Shown here piece after piece: positions 1-9,800 of a stretch of DNA of 64,000 nt. Below the pieces are notes generated by a model. That model ran no database searches. It saw only the letters and a list, made by a program, of their open reading frames with translations, and was not told the origin of the DNA. The number at the start of each line of letters is the position of its first letter. The stretch's first letter is position 1. Source of the stretch: Cytophagales bacterium (lineage in GTDB: Bacteria; Bacteroidota; Bacteroidia; Cytophagales; Spirosomataceae); the NCBI GenBank assembly GCA_013298125.1, contig JAAFJP010000022.1, positions 40,762 through 104,761 on the forward strand. Direction: 5' to 3'. The translations under genes and the position numbers were made by a program.

Positions 1-1
1 T

Positions 2-334
2 TATATTCGTACAAGTGTAGGTAAAGTGGCAGAAAGAAATGGTGGTGTGAATCCATTTTACTATACGATTGATTTACGCTTAACTAAGGATTTTAAATTC
101 TTGAAAAAGCATAATTTAGCCCTTTCGGCAGATTGTTTCAACTTTGCCAATTTACTAAATAAGGAAGATGGCATAAGTTATAATCATGGGAACATCAACT
201 TAGTAACGATGACAACCTTTGACCAAGCTACTAAAAACTATAATTACAACGTAGAATCTGGGGCGGGTCGTAAACTTTCAACGGCTGGTGGAACACCTTG
301 GAGAATCCAATTGGGAGCAAGATATTCATTTTAA
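2..334 (+). CDS. TonB-dependent receptor, C-terminal fragment
   Basis: The reading frame is open from the left window edge and ends at 334, so the start is outside the window and only about 110 C-terminal residues are visible. They contain an alternating beta-strand pattern, the phrase DLRLTKDF followed by ALSADCFNFANLLNK, and the terminal residues GARYSF. A barrel strand ending in a C-terminal aromatic residue, preceded by a D-x-FN-x-xN-x-xN segment, is typical of the last strands of Bacteroidota TonB-dependent outer-membrane receptors. The substrate cannot be told from this fragment. A hairpin terminator follows directly. Confidence 0.75.
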   Translation, partial: YIRTSVGKVAERNGGVNPFYYTIDLRLTKDFKFLKKHNLALSADCFNFANLLNKEDGISYNHGNINLVTMTTFDQATKNYNYNVESGAGRKLSTAGGTPWRIQLGARYSF

Positions 335-359
335 ATTAGCTATTTTATGGTAATGTAAT

Positions 360-387
360 GAGCCTTCCAAATGGAAGGTTCTTTTTT
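360..387 (+). terminator. Rho-independent terminator after the TonB receptor fragment
   Basis: GAGCCTTCC and GGAAGGTTC form a 9-bp stem (one G-T pair) around AAAT, followed by a T run. It lies 25 bases after the receptor stop codon. Confidence 0.75.
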
Positions 388-497
388 GTTTTCGTAAAAA
401 ATCAATATTAAATTTATGTAAAATATTGATAATCAGTGTATTGAAATAAAATTTAACCATTATTTTAGAATTTTAAACCCAAAACCCTTATAACATT

Positions 498-851
498 ATG
501 CTTGCTAACTTAAAATCATTTTTAGTCAGAGACAATGTACTTGCTCTGGCAGTTGGTATTATCATTGGTGGAGCCTTTGGTAAAATTGTTACCACGATGG
601 TTGATAAACTCATCATGCCAATTATTGGTATTTTGCTGGGTGGTGTCAATTTCAAAGGTCTGGAATTAAAGATTGGAGATTCGATTATTGGCTATGGAGA
701 AGTTATCCAAGCCATTTTTGATTTTCTTATTATTGGCATTGTTCTGTATTTTCTTCTAAAAGCCGCTGGACAAAAACCTGGTCCTCCTGCACCAACGCCT
801 TCGGAGGCTTTATTAGCTGAAATTAGAGATGAATTGAAGAAAGTTAAATAA
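498..851 (+). CDS. mscL: Large-conductance mechanosensitive channel MscL
   Basis: Pore-forming channel of the inner membrane that opens under membrane tension and releases solutes during hypo-osmotic shock; works as a homopentamer. The 117-residue protein starts with an amphipathic helix, then the family signature FLVRDNVLALAVG and IIGGAFGKIV in TM1 (about residues 10-42), a periplasmic loop, TM2 (about 69-92), and a charged C-terminal helix ending EIRDELKK, matching the EIRDLLK region of E. coli MscL. The length is slightly below the E. coli protein (136), mostly through a shorter loop. It is a single-gene unit between two terminators. Confidence 0.95.
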   Translation: MLANLKSFLVRDNVLALAVGIIIGGAFGKIVTTMVDKLIMPIIGILLGGVNFKGLELKIGDSIIGYGEVIQAIFDFLIIGIVLYFLLKAAGQKPGPPAPTPSEALLAEIRDELKKVK

Positions 852-852
852 C

Positions 853-890
853 AAAAAAGGCTTCAAATTATGGAATTTGAAGCCTTTTTG
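853..890 (+). terminator. Strong, probably bidirectional terminator
   Basis: AAAAAGGCTTCAAATT pairs with AATTTGAAGCCTTTTT around ATGG. A-run before and T-run after the stem mean it can serve mscL (plus) and the convergent MarR-type gene (minus). Confidence 0.85.
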
Positions 891-915
891 ATTAAGAATT
901 TTGGTTATGATAGAT

Positions 916-1578
916 TTAAAGATTCAAAATCTCATCCAAATTCTTCTCCCTGTGATTCAAATAAATATCATTGTGAAAATTGTCTAACTTTTTCAGTAAA
1001 AATACCAACTGATTTTTTTCGTATTCCATCAAATCTCCTGCCGCAATTTTCCCTACTTTTCCCATGGCTTCAAAACTCTGCATCAATACACCCATACCCT
1101 TTTGAGTGAGCGAAATCCGTTTGCTTCGTTTATCTTCTTCGTCATCTTTTTGCTCAATTAACTCATTAATTAACAGACGCTTAATCACTTCCATGCCCGA
1201 TGTCTTTTCGTGGGCGGATAATAAGATGAGCTCGGTTTTAGTGAGACTTCCTTTATTCAAAAGAGTTGCCAAATAGGTAAAATCATCCCCCGTAGTGAGT
1301 AGCGAGCCTTCTAATCCCTTTTTTAAATAAATTTTCAAATAGCGGGATAAAAAAGTTAATAATTTTCCAATCACTACCTCAGATTGTTCTGCCGTAGATT
1401 TTACGTCATCAGGCACAAGACTTGAAGTCTTCATTACGCCATTATTTGACTGATAATCAGCGTTCTGTTTTTCAGATAACCATAATCCAAATTCTTTCAA
1501 TGAACCGTTTTGAGACACATTTTCTTGTTCAAATCTTTCCAGATTTACCACAATTTCTTTTAATAAATCGTAATTCAT
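916..1578 (-). CDS. MarR-family-like winged-helix transcriptional regulator
   Basis: A 220-residue protein whose C-terminal two thirds look like a MarR-type winged helix: helices at about 100-140 (LLNKGSLTKTELILLSAHEK, KRLLINELIEQ), then a charged wing DDEEDKRSKRISLTQKG at 145-161, the usual D-x-R...LT-x-KG wing of MarR proteins, and a long C-terminal dimerisation helix. The N-terminal roughly 90 residues are longer than in a typical 140-150 residue MarR protein. It is transcribed divergently from a TonB-dependent receptor, and the spacer holds two copies of a 15-bp sequence that could be its operator, so it probably controls itself and the receptor. The ligand is unknown. Confidence 0.75.
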   Translation of the reverse strand: MNYDLLKEIVVNLERFEQENVSQNGSLKEFGLWLSEKQNADYQSNNGVMKTSSLVPDDVKSTAEQSEVVIGKLLTFLSRYLKIYLKKGLEGSLLTTGDDFTYLATLLNKGSLTKTELILLSAHEKTSGMEVIKRLLINELIEQKDDEEDKRSKRISLTQKGMGVLMQSFEAMGKVGKIAAGDLMEYEKNQLVFLLKKLDNFHNDIYLNHREKNLDEILNL

Positions 1579-1655
1579 TCTTGATTATTATTTTAACAAA
1601 AATACGTTATCGTACTAAATTATTCCAGATTAGTCCAAAATTATTTTTAATTAAA

Positions 1656-1711
1656 ACGAAAACATTTTAAAAATGTTCGAGTTATAAACTTAAAGTACGA
1701 AAACATTTTAA
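1656..1711. promoter_or_regulatory. Candidate MarR operator: two 15-bp direct repeats
   Basis: ACGAAAACATTTTAA occurs exactly at 1656-1670 and 1697-1711, 41 bp apart (about four helical turns). The first copy continues into a dyad with AAAATGTTCG. The site lies between the divergent MarR-type gene and the TonB receptor. Function is inferred from position and symmetry. Confidence 0.45.
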
Positions 1712-1728
1712 TTTAAACATAAGATTTT

Positions 1729-4203
1729 ATGAATTTCAAATTCAACAAAACTATTTCCTTATGCCTATTTTTGGGAATATTTTTTATTCATTCCTTCTCA
1801 ATAAATGCTCAAAAAGTAGAACGTCAAGGGAACATTTCGGGGTCGATTAGGGATAAAAATACCCAAGAAATTCTCATTGGAGCAACCGTTTCTTTGGAAG
1901 GCACAAACATTGGTGTATCGGCTGATGCTGAGGGCAATTTTTCTATCAAAAATATTCCCGTAAAATCTTATAATATCCGTGCCTCTTTTGTTGGGTATAA
2001 AACTTTGATTCGTTATAATGTGACTGTTACTTCTGGTAATGCAAATACCATCAACTTTGAATTAGAACCAGAAACATCACAATTACAGGAAGTTAAAGTT
2101 ACGGCTGACAAAGCAAGAGTTGCCAATGAAGTAACTCCTTTATCAGTCCAGAAACTTACTGTTGAAGAAATAAAAGCAAATCCAGGAGGAAATTTTGATA
2201 TTTCGAGAGTAATCCAAGCTCTCCCAGGTGTGGGTGGAACGAGTGGTGGCGGCGGTTTCAGAAACGATATTATTATTCGTGGGGGAGCTCCAAATGAAAA
2301 CGTTTTTTATTTAGATGGCATTGAAGTTCCAGTTATCAATCACTTCTCTACACAGGGCTCTTCGGGTGGTCCAGTGGGGATTTTGAATGTATCTTTTATC
2401 GAAGATGTCACGCTTTCTTCTTCCTCTTTTGATGCCCGATACGACAATGCCCTTTCATCGGTTTTACAGTTTAAGCAAAGAACTGGTAATTCCGAAAAAG
2501 CCCAAGGAAACATTCGATTAGGTGCATCCGAAACGGCTGCCACTTTGGAAGGTCCTTTGTCGAAAGATGGAAAATGGACACATCTTTCTTCGATGAGACG
2601 TTCTTATTTGCAGTTACTTTTCAAGGCTATTGACTTGCCTTTCTTACCCGATTATTGGGATTTTCAGTATAAAATTACGGGTAAACTTTCCCCAAAAACA
2701 ACTTTCACGGCTTTGGGTTTGGGTGCAATTGACAACTTTGGTTTCCGAGTTCCAAGAAATTCTACACCTGAAAATACTTATATTTTACGGTCATTGTCAA
2801 GCATAAAACAATGGAATAATACGACTGGATTTTCGTTAAGACACTTATTACCAAGTGGTTACTGGAATTTAGCCCTTTCTGCCAACCGTTTAGATAATGA
2901 GATAGATAAATTTTATGACAACGACGAAGGCAACGAATCTAAGCGACAATTAAAAATTCGTTCAACCGAGGCAGAGCATAAATTGCGTTTTGATTATAAC
3001 AAATTTGTGGGTGGTTGGAAGTATAATTTTGGGGCAATGATTCAGCAAAATCGTTATAGGAATGAAACATTTAATCGTCTTCGTCAGGAAATTAAGGATG
3101 CGAAAGGAAATATTATTCAACCAGAAGTTATTGTAAATATTCCTCAAAATGGCATTGATTTTTGGCGATACGGTTTGTTCGGGCAAGTATCTCACAGCTA
3201 TTTTAACGATAAATTAAACACTTCTTTTGGCATCAGAACGGATATGAATTCATTTACGACTGATGGTGGAAACCCTATCGAAACGCTTTCACCAAGAGCC
3301 AATATTTCGTATGCTTTAACGGAAAATATCAACCTGAATGCGTCAATCGGAAGATATTTCAAAATCCCTCCTTACACGATGTTAGGTTTTAGAGATAACA
3401 AAGGAAATCTTCAAAATCAAAACTCAAAATATACGCAATCTGACCATTTTGTTGCGGGTATTGAGTGGCTTCCACGCAAGGGAACACGGATAACGTTGGA
3501 GGCTTTTGATAAGAAATACAGTAATTATCCAGTGTCAGTAAGAGATGGCATTTCTTTGGCAAATCAAGGTGGAGATTTTAATGTACTTGGAAATGAGGCT
3601 GTTACAACCGATGGCAAAGGACGTAGTTACGGTTTTGAATTATTTTTACAACAAAAATTAACGGGTAACTTATTTGCCGTTTTGAGTTATACATGGTTCA
3701 AATCGGAGTTTTCGGGAAAGGATGGAAAATTTATTCCAACGGCTTGGGACAATACCAATTTGATCTCGTTGGTGGGCGGGTATAAATTGCCAAGAAATTG
3801 GGAATTGGGCGTAAAATATCGCTATCAAGGTGGAGCACCCTACACGCCTTTTGATTTGGAAGCATCGCAAAGAAATTATTTGACTACGGGAGTGGGCATA
3901 AAGGATAATTCAAAATTAAATTCGTTACGTCTGACGGGTTTTAGTGCAATGGACGTGAGACTTGATAAAAAATGGAATTACAAGAAATCATTGTTGGATT
4001 TTTACATAGATTTTACCAATATTTTGCAATCTAAAAATGCCCAATATCCCAACTATACTTTCAAGCAAAATGCTGATGCCACAGGATTTGCTTCAACAGA
4101 CGGACAACCCGTGAAAACGGATGGTTCAAATGCTATTCCGTTTATTTTGGATAACCCAGCTAATGCTGGCGTTCCTACGATTGGGTTGATTTATGAATTT
4201 TAA
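1729..4203 (+). CDS. TonB-dependent outer-membrane receptor with CarboxypepD-reg domain
   Basis: 824 residues. Signal peptide 1-28 ending INAQ; CarboxypepD-reg-like beta-sandwich at about 35-115 (GSIRDKNTQEILIGATV, DAEGNFSIKNIP, ASFVGYK); plug domain from about 130 with QALPGVGG, DIIIRGGAPNENVFYLDGIEVP region at 180-201; then a 22-strand type barrel ending in phenylalanine (GLIYEF). The architecture is that of Bacteroidota importers that use TonB energy to take up a ligand across the outer membrane. No SusD partner follows, so a glycan SusCD system is unlikely; the substrate is unknown. The next gene starts 12 bases downstream and is probably co-transcribed. Likely controlled by the divergent MarR-type regulator. 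Confidence 0.88.
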   Translation: MNFKFNKTISLCLFLGIFFIHSFSINAQKVERQGNISGSIRDKNTQEILIGATVSLEGTNIGVSADAEGNFSIKNIPVKSYNIRASFVGYKTLIRYNVTVTSGNANTINFELEPETSQLQEVKVTADKARVANEVTPLSVQKLTVEEIKANPGGNFDISRVIQALPGVGGTSGGGGFRNDIIIRGGAPNENVFYLDGIEVPVINHFSTQGSSGGPVGILNVSFIEDVTLSSSSFDARYDNALSSVLQFKQRTGNSEKAQGNIRLGASETAATLEGPLSKDGKWTHLSSMRRSYLQLLFKAIDLPFLPDYWDFQYKITGKLSPKTTFTALGLGAIDNFGFRVPRNSTPENTYILRSLSSIKQWNNTTGFSLRHLLPSGYWNLALSANRLDNEIDKFYDNDEGNESKRQLKIRSTEAEHKLRFDYNKFVGGWKYNFGAMIQQNRYRNETFNRLRQEIKDAKGNIIQPEVIVNIPQNGIDFWRYGLFGQVSHSYFNDKLNTSFGIRTDMNSFTTDGGNPIETLSPRANISYALTENINLNASIGRYFKIPPYTMLGFRDNKGNLQNQNSKYTQSDHFVAGIEWLPRKGTRITLEAFDKKYSNYPVSVRDGISLANQGGDFNVLGNEAVTTDGKGRSYGFELFLQQKLTGNLFAVLSYTWFKSEFSGKDGKFIPTAWDNTNLISLVGGYKLPRNWELGVKYRYQGGAPYTPFDLEASQRNYLTTGVGIKDNSKLNSLRLTGFSAMDVRLDKKWNYKKSLLDFYIDFTNILQSKNAQYPNYTFKQNADATGFASTDGQPVKTDGSNAIPFILDNPANAGVPTIGLIYEF

Positions 4204-4215
4204 AAACTATCATTT

Positions 4216-4965
4216 ATGAAAAAAAATAAACTCCTTCGTTTATTGGTGTTGATGACTTCAATAACACAAATTATTTCACCAGCATTGAGTTCGTTTACTG
4301 GAGAAGAAAATAATAATCAGGATGTACAAATTACACCCGCAGGCTATACTTTCGTTATTTGGGTGGCTATTACATCGCTCGCTTTTGTGTATGGGGTGTT
4401 TCAAATGTTGCCCAACCGTAAAAATGAACCACTGCATCTTAGGATAGCACCTAACCTAATTTTTACGTATTTACTTTTCTCATTATGGCTATTTGTCGCA
4501 CAAAAAGATTGGCTTGCCTTAACGGTCATTATTTTTGGCAGTATGTTTTATAATTTATTGAAGGTTTTTGAAGCAATTATTCAGAATAAAGAGGAATTAA
4601 GTCCCCTTGAAAAAGTAATTTTAGAAGGGCAAATTGGTTTGTATTTCGGATGGTCGAGTATTGCAATATTTGCCAACACAGGGGCAGCTTTAAAGTTTTA
4701 TGGGCTTTCGGATTTAGGTACGCAGGGTATCATCTGGCAATCAATCTTACTGATTGGAGCTTTAATTAATACCATGTATTGGCTCTACAAAACTAAGGCA
4801 AATTACTTTTATGGAGGAACGATTTTATGGGCGTTTATTGGTATTTTTTTTGGGTTAAGGGGAGTGTCAGATACAGCCTTTTTACAAATAGTAACGATTA
4901 CTGCCGTATGTGTTTTTTCAGGGGCATTTTATAGGTTTAGGAATTTGAACGTGAAAAATCTGTGA
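4216..4965 (+). CDS. TspO/MBR-like tryptophan-rich integral membrane protein
   Basis: 249 residues with about seven hydrophobic segments. The N-terminal part has PAGYTFVIWVAITSLAFVYG, which resembles the PAGxxFxIW motif of TspO/MBR-related proteins annotated as tryptophan-rich sensory proteins; classical TspO has five transmembrane helices and about 160 residues, so this belongs to the longer relatives. Family members bind tetrapyrroles or are of unknown role; nothing here shows a ligand. It lies 12 bases after the TonB receptor, suggesting one operon, and is followed by a bidirectional terminator. The function in transport or sensing linked to the receptor is inference. Confidence 0.55.
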   Translation: MKKNKLLRLLVLMTSITQIISPALSSFTGEENNNQDVQITPAGYTFVIWVAITSLAFVYGVFQMLPNRKNEPLHLRIAPNLIFTYLLFSLWLFVAQKDWLALTVIIFGSMFYNLLKVFEAIIQNKEELSPLEKVILEGQIGLYFGWSSIAIFANTGAALKFYGLSDLGTQGIIWQSILLIGALINTMYWLYKTKANYFYGGTILWAFIGIFFGLRGVSDTAFLQIVTITAVCVFSGAFYRFRNLNVKNL

Positions 4966-4979
4966 AATTTATGGGTAGT

Positions 4980-5017
4980 ATAATCGGGGTAAAATAAGGA
5001 AATTTCACCCCGATTAT
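4980..5017. terminator. Bidirectional terminator between convergent genes
   Basis: ATAATCGGGG pairs with CCCCGATTAT around an A/T-rich loop. It separates the plus-strand TspO-like gene from the minus-strand glycosyltransferase-type gene. Confidence 0.65.
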
Positions 5018-5772
5018 TTGTGCCTAAACCAACAATCATTCCTCTCAGTTTGATAGCCTTTAAATTCAGTATTTATCGGAAATCCATGTAAAAATCGAGT
5101 TTCAAACTGTGTATGAATCAAGTAGTTAAAAGCCCCCATGTCGCCAGTGTAGGCGGTTTTGTTGTCAAAATTATAGGTTTGATGAATGTTAGAAAGTTTT
5201 TCGATAAACTCCTGCATCACTTTGAAATTTCCTCCAATAATGCCACAATTTAAGAGTGTACTCACCTTGAAATTTTCCTCATATTCGGCATAATCTTCAA
5301 TCTTATTTCTCAAATGTTCTGAGTGATTTTTCATCCACTCATTATCAAGTATTTTGGGTTCATCACCACAAAAAATAAAGTCGGGATTTGCTTTGAAATA
5401 GGGTTCTTCAAAGGGGTTATTTACCACAACAACATCTGAAATATCTGTTACAAAAACATTCTTTATTATTCGCTCAGAATTTTCCTTTAAAAATTTGTGG
5501 TAAACTAAATATCGATAAACATTTGGATTAAAATTTGGGTCGTAAGAAATCTTAACAAATTGGATATTTTTATTTGAAAAAGCCCTACAAAAAGTCTCAG
5601 AATAGTTATTATGAAAAATTATTCCGTCTAAATCTAACTCAATGATGGATTCGCACCAATTTTCAATCAAGGAATAATCATCATCCGCCAAGGTTTCATT
5701 TCGATTCACATCATAAACTCCACTGATTTGGCAAGCTAAAATCAAGTTCTCATTAATTGATTGAAGGGGCAT
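5014..5772 (-). CDS. Putative GT-A-like glycosyltransferase, unassigned family
   Basis: 252-residue soluble protein. FVTDISDVVVVNNPFEEP (about residues 109-126) looks like a D-x-D type metal/nucleotide site, followed by FIFCGDEP and, further on, LLNCGIIGGNFKVM and TGDMGAFNYL, a pattern seen in nucleotide-diphospho-sugar transferases such as the TOD1/MUCI70-like group. I cannot assign a family firmly. Its start overlaps the ORF of the GT2 gene upstream by about 20 bases, so the two are translationally coupled and probably act in one glycan pathway. Substrate unknown. Confidence 0.5.
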   Translation of the reverse strand: MPLQSINENLILACQISGVYDVNRNETLADDDYSLIENWCESIIELDLDGIIFHNNYSETFCRAFSNKNIQFVKISYDPNFNPNVYRYLVYHKFLKENSERIIKNVFVTDISDVVVVNNPFEEPYFKANPDFIFCGDEPKILDNEWMKNHSEHLRNKIEDYAEYEENFKVSTLLNCGIIGGNFKVMQEFIEKLSNIHQTYNFDNKTAYTGDMGAFNYLIHTQFETRFLHGFPINTEFKGYQTERNDCWFRHK

Positions 5773-6436
5773 ATTTGATGGGCTTATTAGTGATTTTAGA
5801 ATTTTTCTGTTTGAGTTTAAAAGTGATACTATTTGGGATATTTCGATAGTAGATGTAGGTTCTCAGATTCACTTTTTTGACTAAATATTTTTTGGCAGCA
5901 CTTTCATAAAAATTAGAATCCGCCGCATAATCACCTTTAAAATCAATGTTCAAAAACACCTCTCTCCTACCAAATAAAGTCGCAAAAAGTACGCAATCAT
6001 CCACGTGAATTCCTTTTTCAAGATTAAACTTATCAGGCACGTAATAATCTTCTTCTTTATCAACGATTGTATGCGTTTTAGTCGAAATTAAATCGGCATT
6101 TTTTATCTCTTTCAAACACATACTCAGGTGATTTGGCTTGTATTCATCATCTGCATCTATCATCGTGATATACTCACCCGAACTGAATTTTACCCCCTTG
6201 TTTATTGACATCGACTGACTACAATTACTATGCCTCAAATAAGTGATTTTATCTTCGTGGTCGATGGCATAATTTAGCAAATTATTATCAGGGTCTTTAT
6301 CACTTCCGTCGTCAATAACAATGAGTTCAAAATCCTGAAAATCTTGGTTTAACACTGAATCTAATGCTCGTTTAACTAATTGAAAATCAGTATTGTAAAC
6401 TGACATTAATACTGATATTTTTGGTTTGTCTTTCAT
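5753..6436 (-). CDS. Family 2 glycosyltransferase
   Basis: About 227 residues when started at the ATG at 6436 (MKDKPKISVLMSVYN); an ATG at 6442 is also possible and the frame extends to a TTG at 6478. GT-A fold markers: ISVLMSVYN at the N-terminus, ALDSVLNQDFQDFELIVIDD, and the DADDEY metal-binding motif, as in GT2 enzymes that transfer sugars from nucleotide donors. It lacks transmembrane segments. It sits between a LytTR regulator (31 bases upstream) and a second transferase-type gene that it overlaps, so the three look like one operon. Acceptor and product are unknown. Confidence 0.8.
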   Translation of the reverse strand: MKDKPKISVLMSVYNTDFQLVKRALDSVLNQDFQDFELIVIDDGSDKDPDNNLLNYAIDHEDKITYLRHSNCSQSMSINKGVKFSSGEYITMIDADDEYKPNHLSMCLKEIKNADLISTKTHTIVDKEEDYYVPDKFNLEKGIHVDDCVLFATLFGRREVFLNIDFKGDYAADSNFYESAAKKYLVKKVNLRTYIYYRNIPNSITFKLKQKNSKITNKPIKYAPSIN

Positions 6437-6467
6437 ATACATTAGTAAAGGTAGGTCAAAGGTTTTG

Positions 6468-6809
6468 TTATTCTCCAAAGCCTTTCATCGTATGCTTTCT
6501 TCTTCTTGAAATAGTTGCTTTTTGTCCGTTGGTCATTGTCAAAATTTCGTGTTCTTGATTGTATTCTTTCACATAATTCATATTCACCATGTAAGAGCGG
6601 TGGATTCTTAAAAATCCACGCTTTTCTAAATAGGGTTCAAAGAATTTTATCGAATGAGGCACTAATTTTTCTTTTCCACATTGAAGCTGAAAAATCGTGT
6701 AATTGATGTTTCCTTTTAACAGAACCACATCTTTAATCAAGATTTTCTTAGAAGTTCTATGATTAATAATTAGTAAAGATTCACTGCCTTTTTGTTGATA
6801 CGTTTTCAT
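6468..6809 (-). CDS. LytTR-domain DNA-binding protein without receiver domain
   Basis: 113 residues consisting almost only of a LytTR DNA-binding domain: ILIKDVVLLKGNINYTIFQL, FLRIHRSYMVNMNYV (the conserved R-x-H-R/S-Y-x-VN segment) and a basic tail ISRRRKHTMKGFG. Normal LytTR regulators carry an N-terminal response-regulator receiver; none is present here, so activity may depend on abundance or on a partner. It lies 35 bases after the 1779-residue secreted protein and just ahead of two glycosyltransferase-type genes, so it may regulate surface-glycan or adhesin genes locally (inference). Confidence 0.8.
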   Translation of the reverse strand: MKTYQQKGSESLLIINHRTSKKILIKDVVLLKGNINYTIFQLQCGKEKLVPHSIKFFEPYLEKRGFLRIHRSYMVNMNYVKEYNQEHEILTMTNGQKATISRRRKHTMKGFGE

Positions 6810-6844
6810 GTGTGTTTGTTAATTTTTTAGGTTTATATTAATCC

Positions 6845-9800
6845 TTAAAGCCCTGTATTTAAGATACTTGCGATTGAACTAAGCTTCAATTTCCCTGTTC
6901 CTTGATATTCAATTCTCTTAGCTGTTCCCGTTCCATTAAGTGTAACTTCGTGGTTTTGGTCAATGATGACTAAATCTCCCGCTTGTGGAACTCTGCCCAA
7001 ATCCCACGTTGAAGTTGATTCCCAATTTCCTGTTGTTATACTTTTAATCGTGGCTAATGGCGTACAATTATTGATGGTTAAATTGACTCCATTGTCTTTA
7101 CTCACAATCGCTAAATTGCTTGAAACTACTCTAATTCTATATCCAGAACCAGTTGCTGTTACAGTCGGAATTGTACCTACGATTGTTCCTGCACTTGTAC
7201 CTGTGAGCGTTCCGATGCTTACTGGATTCGCAAAACTACCTGTCGAATTACTCAATTGTGCCGTGAAAACATTGCCTGTATTAAAGGTCTCAGTTGTTGT
7301 AAAAGGGATACTAATCGAAGCATTTTCACAGAATGAAGTCCCTGATATTGAGCCAATTAACAATGATTCTGTTCCTAAATTAATGGTTTCACTTCTAAAT
7401 TTTTTGTGATTATTTTGTGGTAAGTCCTTTGCGATAATGCCGTTTCCGTAGAAAATGGCATCGCCATTATCCACCAACACTTGAAGATTTGAAGTAGATA
7501 AAAGTGGACTTGGTAAATCAACGATTGATTCAAAACTTCCGTTTGAGTTCAAGGCTGTCAAATTGGCACTTCTCAAAATTGGAGAGTCCGTTGGGTTCCC
7601 TGTCCAAGTATAAAAACGGAAATCTTTTGGAGCAATGCCAGTTGCCCCATCATTTGGTCCTGCGATGATGAGGTATTCACCAGCTGCATTTTTCTTGATT
7701 TCACGAATGGCTCTTCCACCCAAATCTAATTGTATTGGAGTTCCAAAAGTTGCCGTAGTCGAAGTTGGATTTCCACTTACTAAATTGGCAAAATTTGTTA
7801 ATGGAATAATCAAGGCTTTTGTGCGAGTCGAGGTCGTTTGTAGTGGAGCTCTGAAACAAATATAAGCCGTTGTGTTATTGGGTGCAATTTCAAATCCTTC
7901 AATATTAAAACCACTTCCATCCGCAATCTCAGGAGCTTTCCCTGTGGCTGCACTGGCTGTAAGTCCTAAGAAATTTGCTCCTAATCCATGTCCATTATTG
8001 GCATCCCATGCTAATAAATCTGATTTTAAATTGTCGTATCTACCTATGTATGAGAGGGTTGTAGCATTTCCAGTTCCAGTAATATCCGTAGCAAAGAAAC
8101 GAGAACGGTTCGGACGATTACCACCGCCAGAAGAATTACTATGTGAACCCATCCAATAAATCCGATTTCCAACTTTTGCAGATGCCTCAATATCGACCTC
8201 ACGAGGATTTCCTCCTGAAATATCCGTTAAACCCAATGAAGTTGTAAAATTGAAAGAATTGACAGGTAAACCAGAGTTATTTCTATCATACATTCGCAAG
8301 GCTTGGTTTTCATCATCACCCACAAGCATCAAATTATTGTCAATCATTTGAGCGGTTGAAGCATCGGCAGTTCCTGTATGAAAACGAGTAGTAGATACAT
8401 TCGTCGAAGCAAGAGAAGAAGCATAATTGATTGAATATGAAGCAGTTGAACTTCCATTGTTTACGGTAACAGTGATGGTAGAAAAGCCTTCTGCAATAGA
8501 AGTGATTTTTAGATTTCTCGAAGCCCCTGAACCCGTTAAATTCAGATTTGCGTTTGGAACAACACTCAAATTACTACTTGTTGCCGTGACAGTTAAATTA
8601 GCCACAGGGACATTGGCATCATTAATCGTAAAATCAATTCCGAGCGTTTTGGCTGGGTCGGTTGGGTCATTGATAACCCCACTTATCGAATAAGGGCTTG
8701 TTGGCGAGGTCAAAATTCCACCATCAAGATAGTTCGTAGTGGTGGCTACATCTACAATAATAGTTGGAGGTCCTGTAATATTTGCGGTCAATCCAGTTGG
8801 TTGTGTAAGTGTATAATTTCCTGCATCAGCACCTCCCAAAGTAGAAATTGAAGTAACAGCAATACCATTTCCAACGGCACTTGAAGCGAATGTTCCAGTT
8901 CCGATGAATGTTACTACATCAGGAGAAATCACGCCTGATAATGTCCCTGTAATAGTCGCATTGGTATTGCCATCAAAAGGTTTATTTTGAGCAATGGGGT
9001 TAGTTACGGTCAATGCCAAAGGAGTGATATTTGCTGTCAATCCTGTTGGTTGAGAAAATGTATAATTACCTGATTTTGTGCCAGTTAAGGCATATCCAGA
9101 AACTGTCATCGGTTTTGAGATCCCAAGATTTTTGTTGTTAAAAGTAGCCGTCGCAGTTCCTGAAATACTTACATCATCCGTTCCAATAATTCCATTCAAA
9201 GTTGCTGTTCCCGTCAAAGTTGCGTTGGTATTGCCATCGTAAACTTTATTACTAACAGATAATCCACTGATGGTTAATTGTTTAGGAGTAATATTTCCAG
9301 TTAATCCAATAATCGGTAGTGCTATATAATTTCCTGCATCTGCCCCTCCCAATGTTAAAGAAGAAGTATTTATTGAAATATTATTTCCAACATCAACCGT
9401 AGTAAAAATTGCCCCACCCGTAAGCGTTACGACATCTGGGCTAAGGATTCCATTAAGCGTTGCCCCCGTTAAAGTAGCCGTTGAATTTCCATCATAAACT
9501 TTACTGGAAACACTTGCCCCCGATACTGTTAATGGCTTTATTACGATTGTACCTGTCAAACCAGTAGGTTGAGTTAAAGTATATTTTGAAGCATCCGCCC
9601 CACTTAAAGTTGAGGTAGAAGTAACAGCTAAACCACTGCCCACGGTTGATTGTGAGAAAGTACCAGTTCCATTTAAAGTAACTACATCTATTCCCACAAT
9701 TCCTGATAATGTACCAGTGATAATAGCCACATTTGTTCTATCATAAACCTTATTTGGAACACTTGGAGAGGTGATTGTCAAGGCTTTTGGACTAACCGTA

